Below the pieces are notes generated by a model, which was given only the letters and a program-made list of their open reading frames with translations, did not search any database and was not told where the DNA came from. Below are positions 1 to 11,782 of a DNA stretch of 64,000 nucleotides, piece by piece. Origin of the DNA: Nematostella vectensis (Eukaryota; Cnidaria; Anthozoa; Actiniaria; Edwardsiidae); NCBI RefSeq assembly GCF_932526225.1, contig NC_064039.1, positions 11,178,139 through 11,242,138 of the forward strand, read 5' to 3'. Within the stretch, counting starts at the first letter, position 1. Each line of letters starts with the position of its first letter. The translations under genes were made by a program, and so were the position numbers.

Positions 1-1055
1 ATAATTAAAGTTCATTATTCGAAATTTTATTTGATTATTTGCCGTTTCAACTCCTGATCGAGTTTTTGAATTGTCAAAGCATAGAACTTTGATAGGACTT
101 TGTCGTCGTTTTATATTTGAATCGAGAGGTATTTTATCCCGTTATCAATTCACATAAACCTTTTGTAATCTCTCTGTTGCTTAAAAGCAGTTGTTCAAAT
201 TTTGGCACATTGCACTACAGAGCGTAATATTACACGAACTGAAACCTTTGCTTTGGGAAGAAATTGCTACAAATATAACTGTATAAAAGATACAAGTACA
301 AGGAAACATAGATGAATTTTAGGAAGAATGTCCGATTTTTGTGATTTATTTTCTTGACTTGAAAGCATTTCCAAATGTATACATATTCGCTCAATTTCAT
401 TTACTTCGCGCAGACAATCGCTGGGTTTTTAACACTAGAACCACAAAAAAAGCAAGAAATATGCATTTTTTCGCTACTCTAAGCCAACATATTATAAAAC
501 ACTAATATTGGGGGTAGTTTGAATATCAAAGAGAACTTATTTAAATTTTTGTAAGACGTTTTGTTTTAAACGTTTCTTGCAAAAACGGTTAGCAGTTAGC
601 AATTGCTATTCAGGGCCAGTATTATAAATAATAAATATGAAATAAAATGAGATTTATATGCCTGGTGTACATAAGCTATTATTTTTCTTAATGTTCATTT
701 TCAATGTTTTGCTTATTCCATTTTCTTCTTTTTTTTTTTCTTTCATCTTTTTACTTTTTTTTCTTTTCTTGTATTTCTTAAATAAAATAAACTGTCAAAT
801 TTACAATTTAGAAACCGATTCAGTGTTTTAACAGGAACCATACTGATTGTTTGCATACGCTATTCGGGTTTCTAGGCTACTGGCAAACAAAATCTGAATA
901 AAGTACATTTATGATATTAGGTTGAAGAATGTTTTAAACAAATATGGCACTTGGTTTACACTTGATTAAACTATGCAGAAACTTTTAAAGGACTTTAAAA
1001 GAGAAAAATAATTGCAGGAATATATATATATATATATATATTGTCTTTCAATAAT

Positions 1056-1166
1056 TTATGATTCCAGTAACTGGGTAAATAGTTCGTTCTTAAAGTTTTG
1101 CAATGAATTAATAATGACTAGTGTCAACTCATCAATTGCAGCCTCTCTCATTCGCCAAACTTTCAT
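1056..1166 (-). CDS. Possible terminal exon of an unidentified minus-strand gene, copy 1
   Basis: Read on the minus strand, a strong 3' splice site (ggtttttcttttcag) is followed directly by 36 codons and a stop. The peptide begins MKVWRMREAAIDEL and ends FKNELFTQLLES. It looks like real protein, probably helical, but I do not recognise a family. The exon lies only 75 bp upstream of the start codon of the discoidin gene, and its upstream exons would have to lie inside or beyond that gene on the opposite strand. I could not find them. It may be a last exon, a relic carried along by the duplication, or chance. Confidence 0.35.
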   Translation of the reverse strand: MKVWRMREAAIDELTLVIINSLQNFKNELFTQLLES

Positions 1167-1241
1167 CTGAAAAGAAAAACCAAAATTCAAGAATTCTTAC
1201 AAACTTAACTGGTAATAATTACCAAGTTCAAAAATCACACA

Positions 1242-4095
1242 ATGCTTTTCTATATTTTGGTATCTGTGCTTCCTTTTGCACGAAGCCATGACACACTAGC
1301 TGGTATAACAAGGGATGATTTTGAGTTCAACTTTGCGAACTTTATCAAGCACGAGAGTTCGTACCTCAATGTAACAACCCTAGTCAGTCACTTCGTGGAA
1401 GGAGAAGAACATTGTGCGAAAAAATGCAAAGACAACAATGCGTGTTTATCCATCAACATGGCGGCTCAGCCGAACTCTAATGCTTTGCACTGGTGTGGTC
1501 TTCTTTCCACCGATAAATACAACGAGTCGATGAAGTTCATCAGCGGCAACGAGACCTCGATCCACTACAGCATACAGGTAAACATTCTTTATCTTGGATT
1601 TTCAACTGTCACGGTCTCTATCTAGTTTAGTGCTTCTGATTCAACGATATTGATGTATTCTGTCTCAAAATTCAATCGTACTGATGTCTAAATATAAATA
1701 GAAATATGACAACTCAAATACTAAACCGTGCTCATGTATCAACGTGAAAACCTCAAAATTAAACCGAACCTTATAGTTTTTGTGGTTAACGAGAAATGTT
1801 TTTTATTGATCCCGGCCGTGTACCTGTATCTTGTGGTTGTCTTTATCTTATAGAGCCCGTGATATGTTTACATGGCAAATGACCGTGTTTATGTTTTTGC
1901 GTTTATAAAAGCTTTGTCGTTCTAGTGCCCGAGCGCTTATGTATCAATGTGGTGCCATCTTGTTTTATCCTAGAGCCCGTGTGCTGGAGGGGCGTGTCTC
2001 CATGGAGGGAGGTGTTACCCATCATACCGAGACGGAGACTTCAGATGCGCTTGCCCTCCGCTATACGCCGGCAAGGCCTGCCAGAAATGTATAATATATC
2101 TGACCGTCCATGGGAGAACAGTCACTTGGGTTTTCCGTGTAAATGCACGTAGGACATCTCAAATCGCTTTAAGTACACTTCGCATTTAACCCGCGAGCAT
2201 TTCTCTAGCACGAAGTTAATTCTGCTTTTCTTCAAATGTTTCTTTATACAAATTTAGATTTCTCCAGTCGGGTGTCAAACTGGGGTCCAAGGGGGACTTT
2301 CTTTGTTTATCTTGGTCTGTTGGTGAAAACGTAGAACAAGTTGCAACTAATTGCCCATTTGCTAGAGCTCAGGAATGTCAAAGAATGTGAAATAAAATGC
2401 CATTTGCAAAACACATTTTCATGTCAGCGAATTTGAATCTAAGATCTGGCCACCAGACTTGCTACCCGTCGGTTGGCTCCACCCGCAGATTCAACCACTT
2501 CGTCACTGTGAAATGCCAGTTAGAACAATGACACATCCGTATTTTCCCATTATTTATCGCTGGCTGTTTAATTGTTGCTGACAGACCCGTAATTCAGTGT
2601 ATACTGCAATGGGCCTTAATATTATTAAACATTTTCCCGCCATATCCCCCTGTAATTATTTACATTTGCCACTTGTCAAGCTGGTCAGGAAGAAGCGTAG
2701 CCACGATTTTTAAAAGGAGGGGGCCCAAAACGCGGTTTTTTTCATTTCCTCCTGTATCTTAAATAATGTCTCATACGTTTACTGTATTTTTTGCTGCTCG
2801 AAGGGAGGGCGGGGCCTGCCCCTTCCCCTGGCCACGCCCTTGTCAGGTATATCAAGACGTCATTTATTTCTTTCAGCCTGCTCAGCGCCTCTTGGCATGG
2901 AGGACGGGCGAATTCCTGACAGCCTGCTACAAGCATCCTCCATCTGGGGAAACAGGAATGACCACTCCCCCGCTTACGGGAGACTGAACATGGTACATGA
3001 TCCATTTTCAAACTATTTCGGAGCCTGGTCCGCTTACTCAAATCAAGTAGGGCAATATCTTCAGATAGGTCTAGGGACACTGAACATAATAACTGGGGTT
3101 GGGACCCAGGGTCGGGTGCCTAGTAATCAGTGGATCACGAGATATACGATCCAGTACCTACCAGAGGGAAGTGATGTGTGGAATAGCTACCTGGAGAACG
3201 ACGTTGTTAAGGTAAGACTTTTGATGCCCTGTCTGGGGTATTCCCAATAGTATCCTATCTCAATTGCACTCCTGCTTACCGACCCAGAGTGAGTTATGGG
3301 TGAAAGCGAGTCCGCAGGTTAGAGAACAGTTGGTCGCATGTTCCAATGTGCAGGGAAGGGTAGGGAAATAAAGAATAAGAACATCGAAAAGGCCAAACCG
3401 CCACCCCATCCCTACTCCACCCCGTATACACCAAGTGTGCTAGCATACCGAAAAAAAGGATTTGCCGAACTATGTATCCATATTTAAATCAGTTTAAGGA
3501 CGAGGGTACATGGAATAGTAGTATAGAAGAGACCTAAAGGGAAATACTAGATTAAAAGAGGCATAAATGATACCCTATGATAAATTATATGGGCCCTGGT
3601 TCTTGGAAGACCTACGGTGGAATGAATCATCTCAGATGACCTATTAACTGTCTGCAGGGGCGACGCGCTCTCCTCACCGGTCAAGTTACGTTGCGTAGTC
3701 CCCGGCGCGCTGGCCAAAACATACCCGACGTCCCAAAACAAGTCACAATTCAGCCAAATTAGAGGGAATTTAGTGGATTATTATCAGTTCTTTTCCTTCT
3801 ACCGTTGCGTCTGCAAACTGTTACTAATTTTAGGATCTCAACCTCCAAAGCACGTCCAAACGCTTTTTTCTTGCTTTCACTGAACTTAGAATACTGAAAA
3901 TTCTTATGTCAGAAAAAAAAACATTGACAGTTTTTTTTTAATTTCCAGCAATTCCAGGGTAACAGTGACGGTAGTACGGTCGTCATTAACACTCTCGACC
4001 CATACATCAAGACGACAACCGTGAGAATCGTAGCTCAGGCGTGGCATAATCACGTGTCACTCAGAGCAGAACTCTACGGCTGCACACCTCCTTAA
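1242..4095 (+). CDS. Secreted PAN/apple-EGF-discoidin (F5/8 C) protein, copy 1
   Basis: Four exons are seen: 1242-1577, 1974-2088, 2877-3211 and 3949-4095 (taa). Phases agree at every junction (0, 1, 0) and the introns are gt-ag, giving 310 residues. Residues 1-15 form a hydrophobic signal peptide. Residues about 45-112 are a Cys-containing segment like a PAN/apple domain (HCAKKC, then WCGL). Residues 113-150 are a complete EGF-like domain with six cysteines, encoded by its own exon. Residues 152-308 are a F5/8 type C domain starting CSAPLGMEDGRIPDS and ending LYGC. In known families such domains bind phospholipid, glycan or matrix, as in lactadherin/EDIL3-like proteins, so an extracellular adhesion or matrix role is inferred. 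No transmembrane segment follows. The EGF exon donor (gtataa) is weak. A poly(A) signal AATAAA lies at 4796-4801. Confidence 0.8.
2690..2839. mobile_element. hAT-like MITE in intron before the discoidin exon, copy 1
   Basis: A 150-bp element with imperfect terminal inverted repeats (agcgtagccacg at the left; ggccacgccct at the right). Near-identical 8-bp sequences flank it: tggtcagg at 2682-2689 and ttgtcagg at 2840-2847. Eight-base target duplications are typical of hAT transposons. It ends 37 bp upstream of the first discoidin exon (2877). Confidence 0.6.
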
Positions 4096-4104
4096 CAGGC
4101 AACT

Positions 4105-4432
4105 CAGTGGGGCGGATCCAGATTACCCCCTCCCCAAGTTTGTTTAGTAGCTAGGAAGATCAGATTTGCAGCACAGGGACATTCCTGGGCTGTTTTCAGT
4201 TTTAAGCTTTAAACCCAAATTCCACGAAAAAATTTTATTCACGTGTATTCCAGTATTTATATTGTTGTTTGCTCTTAGAGACATCCAGAAATCTGGATAA
4301 GCCTGTGGCTAGACAGAAATGTGTCTGAAGGACATAAGTCAGAGAAGAGTATAAATATTATGGTATATTTTGGTACCCCCTGCACTATTGGTTTACCCCT
4401 CCTTTTCGAGAAATCCAGGATCCGCCTCTTCA
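4105..4432. mobile_element. Inverted-repeat element in the 3' UTR region, copy 1
   Basis: The left end reads ggggcggatccagattaccc. The right end (taccccctgcac..., then ccaggatccgcctc) is its imperfect inverted repeat. The element starts within about 10 bp of the stop codon of the discoidin gene and lies upstream of its poly(A) signal, so it probably forms part of the 3' UTR. The ends resemble hAT-type MITEs, but no clear target duplication is visible. Confidence 0.45.
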
Positions 4433-6359
4433 GCTATAGCAAATGGTACCTTGCTGCTGCAGGAAAAAGCACTTACGCACTACAATCAGCACAGTAGGAC
4501 TGTATTAATGAGGACACCGTTTCCTACCCACAAAGCTGTTCTCTTTAACGGGGTGCTCTTTAAACCTGTTTCAATTCTAGAAAATGTATAGAGATGTCTC
4601 CTGTCATCGGAGAAAACTGCCCATGTTAACAAGGTGTCGAAATGTATAGATGTATGTCTTCGGGGCAAAACTCTCTTTGATAAAAAGTCTTGTCAAAACA
4701 TATGAAGATATCTTTCATCGGAAGAAAACTGTCCTTCCTAACAAGGTTTCCTAAATCTGCAGTGCAGGTAGACTTCAGTGTAGATTTTGCTCACCAATAA
4801 AGTATAGTTTTACGCAAAAGCGAAGGGGTTTCCTAAACCTCCATGATCCATAATATTGCGAGAAATTTGGTCCGTGATTCATGATTGCTACCTATTTCAT
4901 CCTCCTGTCTATTGGCTAAAATAAAGTACAGTCCTTACACGCTATAAGAACCTAGAATTTCAGAACGTTAGCCTAGAAATTCAAATTTAGAACTCCGCTA
5001 AATAAGAACCTATTTAGGTTAAAATTTGGAACAGGTCCTTTTTTTAAAATAAACATGTATTCTAGGTCCTTTTCTTTTTTAAAAAAAAAAAACAAAAAAC
5101 ATGTATTCTATTGAAAAATCTTTTAGAATTACAACATATTGTTACGAAGGTCAGGCCAGTATTGACATTATTAATATAAATACCGCATTTCTACCAGCCA
5201 TTAGTAGATTAACTTATATTTAAGATCCTATATTTAAGAACCTAAGTAGCATAAAATTTAAAATAGTAGACCCGTTAGAACCTGTTAGGCTAACCTGGAC
5301 AAACCGGTTTTTACAAGCGAGAAAGTAGTGTAAGCTATTGAGGACACATTCAATCAAATACTGTTAGTTAAGTATCAGCTCTAGCATGGTTTTTGAAGCT
5401 TTTCTCGCCGATCCATACTTGCATTTCCAGCAAACTTGAGCCAGTAGAGAGTTTTTCAGTTACATTTTATGGCCGCCAAAAACGCGACCATAGGCTTACT
5501 TATGGCTTATATGCAGGCGTTAGTGTTATTATTGCGGAAACCCCTCTCCGTTCGTAGCCTGGGTACCAGAGGCTCCAATAAGCGGCGAATCTTTTAGTCG
5601 TTTCCATCTCTTCCTCCAGTGTTTCTGTGAATCTTGACTTTAATGCCGGTAATGCCCCGTGGACGAGTAAGCTTGCCTTCGCAGTGTCGTACCCAGACGC
5701 CGCGCGATGCATGACGGTCAGGATGCGGTTTCGGGGTCGAAACTCGCTTGACGTCTGGCAGAACTCAGGAAATATCTTGCAGGTTTTTCAAATATCTTGC
5801 AAGCAGCGTTTTTATGACCGTTTTGTTTACTTTTTTTGCGCACAAGTCCAAGGGCCTACCTACACACACTCGTGGTAAACCATTTAGTTTTATTTTCGGT
5901 GGTTCCCTGTTCAATTAGACGATATTTTCGTTTCGTAAAACGCAAGACGGCGGACGACACTGGTGAACTCGATACATCATTTCATGAAATGAATTTGGAT
6001 GGTCTGAGTGTTCTGGCACTCATTTGAACTCATACTGCTCTGGCTGGATTGTATTTATCACAAATATACACTTTCAGATATATAATTCGAGCACATACTG
6101 TCTTTATGTTCCCTAGAAGAAGCTCAATAGCGAGGAAGTCACTATTCGCACATGACCTTACGCCGAATTCCAAACTCAAGGAAAGTATTTAGGCTATTTC
6201 TGCAGTTGTCATGTGCACATGGAATTTTACAGGCAAGAAATGCAGTATGGATAGGTCCTTCTATGTCTGTGAAAATTCGTAACATTTTTGCTCGCCGATT
6301 TCGTCCGCCATCTTGGATCTGTAATCTGCCAGTCGTTATTTTTTTTCCGTCCTCGCTTC

Positions 6360-7294
6360 GTTAGCAGGATTTTTAATTCCAAAATTGTTATCGCGGTAAT
6401 TTGGGTTTCGCTACAACGTCGGCGTGTCTCCATTAGCCAATGTTCGCTTGTTCAAAACTTGTTTTTAAAGTTTTGGCTGTTTAAAGTATTTGGAAAAGCT
6501 CGTTGCCAACTCGACAGATAGAGATCAAATGTTCGCTCCCTTACTGATTTTATATGACAAAAATTACGCCCCTGTTTAAAATGTCACAGACGGTAATCTA
6601 CTCTAGAAGGAGTGCTCAAGAAATCCCATTATTAGCCACTCATTTACTTAAGCAGACTTGAAACGTCCGCCATTTGTTGCATCTATTCTGGTCTCATTGG
6701 TTGTGATTTAAAACTATATAATATAATCTGGTTTTGTTTTCTTGTACTCCATCCCCAAGAATGTGCTCTTTGGAACATAAATAAGATGTTTAAAACAATT
6801 AAAATATTTAAAAAAAAATACGGCTTCAAGGGCGCTAGAGGGGGTCATCCGATAATAATGATGATGATGACGTTAACGATTCTAATACAGAGGTAAAGGA
6901 GAGCATGCAAACTGATCAAACACATTTTGAATCACTACTAAGAATTTGACTTTACGGGAGTTCGAGTTAGCGGGAGTTCACATGGAGTTTGATGGTAATC
7001 GTTAGAATAGATGACCATAAAAAGGGCCACTGCTGCAAAGTTAACGTGAGCTTCTACCGGGGAAAGAAAGAAAATCCAAGAAAACTTACGTGGTGGTCAC
7101 TCGGGTCTTTCGTGGTCACCCGGGTCTTTCGTGGTTACCCGGGTCTTTCGTGGTCACCTGGTCACTCGGGGTCAATCATAGTCACTCGGGTCTTTCCTGG
7201 TTGTTTTCTAGTTCAACAAGCTATATTAACATTAAAATAAACAAACATTGCTCGGCTTTTGCATATTCTCCCCACTTGGTGAGGGATAGGGCCA
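6360..7294. other. Unique spacer between the duplication units
   Basis: No gene is visible. This 935-bp stretch has no counterpart after the end of unit 2. It includes a 19-bp tandem repeat at 7092-7200 and otherwise AT-rich sequence. Confidence 0.7.
7092..7200. repeat. 19-bp tandem repeat, about five copies
   Basis: Units of the form gtggtcacccgggtctttc repeat head to tail. The first three are nearly identical, and the last ones are broken by short losses. Confidence 0.8.
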
Positions 7295-8369
7295 ATTATT
7301 AAAGTTCATTATTCGAAATTTTATTTGATTATTTGCCGTTTCAACTCCTGATCGAGTTTTTGAATTGTCAAAGCATAGAACTTTGATAGGACTTTGTCGT
7401 CGTTTTATATTTGAATCGAGAGGTATTTTATCCCGTTATCAATTCACATAAACCTTTTGTAATCTTTCTGTTGCTTAAAAGCAGTTGTTCAAATTTTGGC
7501 ACATTGCACTACTGACCGTAATATTACACGAACTGAAACCTTTGCTTTGGGAACAAATTGCTACAAATATAACTGTATAAAAGATACAAGTACAAGAAAA
7601 CATAGATGAATTTTAGGAAGAATGTCCGATTTTTGTGATTTATTTTCTTGACTTGAAAGCATTTCCAAATGTACATATTCGCTCAATTTCATTTACTTCG
7701 CGCAGACAATCGCTGGGTTTTTTAACACTAGAACCACAAAAAAGCAAGAAATATGCATTTTTTCGCTACTCTAAGCAAACATATTATAAAACACTAATAT
7801 TGGGGGTAGTTTGAATATCAAAGAGAACTTATTTAAATTTTTGTAAGACGTTTTGTTTTAAACGTTTCTTGCAAAAACGGTTAGCAGTTAGCAATTGCTA
7901 TTCAGGGCCAGTATTATAAATAATAAATATGAAATAAAATGAGATTTATATGCCTGGTGTACATAAGCTATTATTTTTCTTAATGTTCATTTTCAATCTT
8001 TTGCTTATTCCATTTTCTTCTTTTCTTTTTTTCTTTCATCTTTTTACTTTTTTTCTTTTCTTGTATTTCTTAAATAAAATAAACTGTCAAATTTACAATT
8101 TAGAAACCGATTCAGTGTTTTAACAGGAACCATACTGATTGTTTGCACACGCTATTCGGGTTTCTAGGCTACTGGCAAACAAAATCTGAATAAAGTACAT
8201 TTATGATATTAGGTTGAAGAATGTTTTGAACAAAAATGGCACTTGGTTTAAACTCGATTAAACTATGCAGAAACTTTTAAAGGACTTTAAAAGAGAAAAA
8301 TAATTGCAGGAATATATATATATATATATATATATTGTCTTTATATATATATTGTCTTTCAATAATTTA

Positions 8370-8477
8370 TTATTCCAGTAACTGGGTAAATAGTTCGTTC
8401 TTAAAGTTTTGCAATGAATTAATAATGACTAGTGTCAACTCATCAATTGCAGCCTCTCTCATTCGCCAAACTTTCAT
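8370..8477 (-). CDS. Possible terminal exon of an unidentified minus-strand gene, copy 2
   Basis: Duplicate of the minus-strand exon at 1056-1166, with the same polypyrimidine tract and acceptor. One base change turns the final serine codon into a stop, so this copy ends one residue earlier (LLE). The bases just after the stop create AATAAA on the minus strand, which fits a 3' end. No upstream exon was found. Confidence 0.33.
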   Translation of the reverse strand: MKVWRMREAAIDELTLVIINSLQNFKNELFTQLLE

Positions 8478-8552
8478 CTGAAAAGAAAAAACAAAATTCA
8501 AGAAGTCATACAAACTTAACTGGTAATAATTACCAAGTTCAAAAATCACACA

Positions 8553-11445
8553 ATGCTTTTCTATATTTTGGTATCTGTGCTTTCTTTTGCACGAAGCCAT
8601 GACACACTAGCTGGTATAACAAGGGATGATTTTGAGTTCAACTTTGCGAACTTTATCAAGCACGAGAGTTCGTACCTCAATGTAACAACCCTAGTCAGTC
8701 ACTTCGTGGAAGGAGAAGAACATTGTGTGAAAAAATGCAAAGACAACAATGCGTGTTTATCCATCAACATGGCGGCTCAGCCGAACTCTAATGCTTTGCA
8801 CTGGTGTGGTCTTCTTTCCACCGATAAATACAACGAGTCGATGAAGTTCATCAGCGGCAACGAGACCTCGATCCACTACAGCATACAGGTAAACATTCTT
8901 TATCTTGGATTTTCAACTGTCACGGTCTCTATCTAGTTTAGTGCTTCTGGTTCAACGATATTGATGTATTCTGTCTCAAAATTCAATCGTACTGATGTCT
9001 AAATATAAATAGAAATATGACAACTCAAATACTAAACCGTGCTCATGTATCAACGTGAAAACCTCAAAATTAAACCGTACCTTATAGTTTTTGTGGTTAA
9101 CGAGAAATGTTTTTTATTGATCCCGGCCGTGTACCTGTATCTTGTGGTTGTCTTTATCTTATAGAGCCCGTGATATGTTTACATGGCAAATGACCGTGTT
9201 TATGTTTTTGCGTTTATAAAAGCTTTGTCATCCTAGTGCCCGAGCGCTTATGTATCAATGTGGTGCCATCTTGTTTTATCCTAGAGCCCGTGTGCTGGCG
9301 GGGCGTGTCTCCATGGAGGGACGTGTTACCCATCATACCGAGACGGAGACTTCAGATGCGCTTGCCCTCCGCTATACGCCGGCAAGGCCTGCCAGAAATG
9401 TATAATATATCTGACCGTCCATAGGAGAACAGTCACTTGGGTTTTCCGTGTAAATGCACGTAGGACATCTCAAATCGCTTTAAGTACACTTCGCATTTAA
9501 CCCGCGAGCATTTCTCTAGCACGAAGTTAATTCTGCTTTTCTTCAAATGTTTCTGTATACAAATTTAGATTTCTCCAGTCGGGTGTCAAACTGGGGTCCA
9601 AGGGGGACTTTCTTTGTTTATCTTGGTCTGTTGGTGAAAAAGTAGAACAAGTTGCAACTAATTGCCCATTTGCTAGAGCTCAGGAATGTCAAAGAATGTG
9701 AAATAAAATGCCATTTACAAAACACATTTTCATGTCAGCGAATTTGAATCTAAGATCTGGCCACCAGACTTGCTACCCGTCAGTTGGCTCCACCCGCAGA
9801 TTCAACCACTTCGTCACTGTGAAATGCCAGTTAGAACAATGACACATTCGTATTTTCCCATTATTTATCGCTGGCTGTTTAATTGTTGCTGACAGACCCG
9901 TAATTCAGTGTATACTGCAATGGGCCTTAATATTATTAAACATTTTCCCGCCATATTCCCCTGTAATTATTTACATTTGCCACTTGTCAAGCTGGTCAGG
10001 CAGGAGCGTAGCCACGATTTTTTATAGGAGGGGGCCCAAAAAGCCGTTTTTATCATTTCCTCCTGTATCTTAAATAATGTCTCATACGTTTACTGTATTT
10101 TTTGCTGCTCGAAGGGAGGGCGGGGCCTGCCCCTTCCCCTGGCCACGCCCTTGTCAGGTATATCAAGACGTCATTTATTTCTTTCAGCCTGCTCAGCGCC
10201 TCTTGGCATGGAGGACGGGCGAATTCCTGACAGCCTGCTACAAGCATCATCCATCTGGGAAAACAGGAATGACCACTCCCCAGCTTACGGGAGACTGAAC
10301 ATGGTACATGATCCATTTTCAAACAATTTCGGAGCCTGGTCCGCTTACTCAAATCAAGTAGGGCAATATCTTCAGATAGGTCTAGGGACACTGAACATAA
10401 TCACTGGGGTTGGGACCCAGGGTCGGGTGCCTAGTAATCAGTGGATCACGAGATATACGATCCAGTACCTACCAGAGGGGAGTGATGTGTGGAATAGCTA
10501 CCTGGAGAACGACGTTGTTAAGGTAAGACTTTTGATGCCCTGTCTGGGGTATTCCCAACAGTATCCTATCTCAATTGCACTCCTGCTTACCGACCCAGAG
10601 TGAGTTATGGGTGAAAGCGAGTCCGCAGGTTAGAGAACAGTTGGTCGCATGTTCCAATGTGCAGGGAAGGGTAGGGTGGGGAAATAAAGAATAAGAACAT
10701 CGAAAAGGCCAAACCGCCACCCCATCCCTACTCCACCCCTATACACCAAGTGTGCTAGCATACCGAAAAAAAGGATTTGCCGAACTATGTATCCATATTT
10801 AAATCAGTTTAAGGACGAGGGTACATGGAATAGTAGTATAGAAGAGACCTAAGGGAAATACTAGATTAAAAGAGGCATAAATGATACCCTATGATAAATT
10901 ATATAGGCCCTCGTTCTTGGAAGACCTACGGTGGAATGAAGCATCTCAGATGACCTATTAACTGTCTGCAGGGGCGACGCGCTCTCCTCACCGGTCAAGT
11001 TACGTTGCGTAGTCTAAGCTACTACCCTGTGGCACGCAAACAGTCCCCGGAGCGCTGGCCAAAACATACCCGACGTCCAAAAACAAGTCACAATTCAGCC
11101 AAATTAGAGGGAATTTAGTGGATTATTATCAGGTCTTTTCTTTCTACCGTTGCGTCTGCAAACTGTTACTAATTTTAGGATCTCAACCCCCAAAGCACGT
11201 CCAAACGTTTTTATCTTGCTTTCACTGAACTTAGAATACTGAAAATTCTTATGTCAGAAAAAAAAAAAAACATTGACAGCTTTTCTTTTAATTTCCAGCA
11301 ATTCCAGGGTAACAGTGACGGTAGTACGGTCGTCATTAACACTCTCGACCCATACATCAAGACGACAACCGTGAGAATCGTAGCTCAGGCGTGGCATAAT
11401 TACGTGTCACTCAGAGCAGAACTCTACGGCTGCACACCTCCTTAA
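8553..11445 (+). CDS. Secreted PAN/apple-EGF-discoidin (F5/8 C) protein, copy 2
   Basis: Paralogue of the gene at 1242-4095 with the same four-exon structure: 8553-8888, 9285-9399, 10188-10522 and 11299-11445. Exon lengths are identical and all junction phases are kept, again giving 310 residues. Six residues differ from copy 1: P11S, A59V, R125T, G175E, Y197N and H297Y. None touches a cysteine of the EGF domain or the cysteines bounding the discoidin domain, so the fold should be kept. I count five synonymous changes. Both copies have open frames and intact splice sites, so neither looks like a pseudogene. The poly(A) signal AATAAA is at 12146-12151. The function is as inferred for copy 1: an extracellular adhesion or matrix protein. 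Confidence 0.8.
10001..10150. mobile_element. hAT-like MITE in intron before the discoidin exon, copy 2
   Basis: Same 150-bp element as at 2690-2839, carried along by the duplication, with the same flanking 8-mers (9993-10000 and 10151-10158). This copy keeps the more typical hAT start caggagcgtagcca, where copy 1 has drifted. Confidence 0.6.
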
Positions 11446-11454
11446 CAGGCAACT

Positions 11455-11782
11455 CAGTGGGGCGGATCCAGATTACCCCCTCCCCAAGTTTGTTTAGTAG
11501 CTAGGAAGATCAGATTTGCCGCACAGGTACATTCCTTGGCTGTTTTCAGTTTTAAGCTTTAAACCCAAATTCCACGAAAAAATGTTATTCACGTGTATTT
11601 CAGTATTTATATTGTTGCTTGCTCTTAGAGACATCCAGAAATCTGGATAAGCCTGTGGCTAGACAGAAACGTGTCTGAAGGACATAAGTCAGAGAAGAGC
11701 ATAAATATTATGGTATGTTTTGGTACCCCCTGCACTATTAGTTTACCCCTCCCTTTCGAGAAATCCAGGATCCGCCTCTTCA
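11455..11782. mobile_element. Inverted-repeat element in the 3' UTR region, copy 2
   Basis: Duplicate of the element at 4105-4432, in the same place relative to the stop codon at 11445. Bounds are approximate, because only the inner parts of the inverted repeats (ggcggatcc / ggatccgcc) are clear. Confidence 0.45.

Larger units (their letters stand above)
1..6359. repeat. Tandem segmental duplication, unit 1
   Basis: This stretch matches 7295-13712 almost base for base, through exons, introns and flanks. The match stops sharply after the shared bases cctcgcttc at 6359 and 13712. Its left edge lies outside the window. Differences are scattered single bases, homopolymer and TA-repeat length changes, and a 31-bp indel. 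Similarity is about as high in introns as in exons, so the copies are young. It carries one PAN-EGF-discoidin gene, one minus-strand terminal exon and two MITEs. It could be a real duplication or two haplotypes placed in series by the assembler. Confidence 0.95.

Noticed and set aside
281-290. TATA-box-like gtataaaaga upstream of the discoidin gene
   Set aside because: It lies about 960 bp from the start codon with no evidence of a transcription start. AT-rich DNA gives such matches often.
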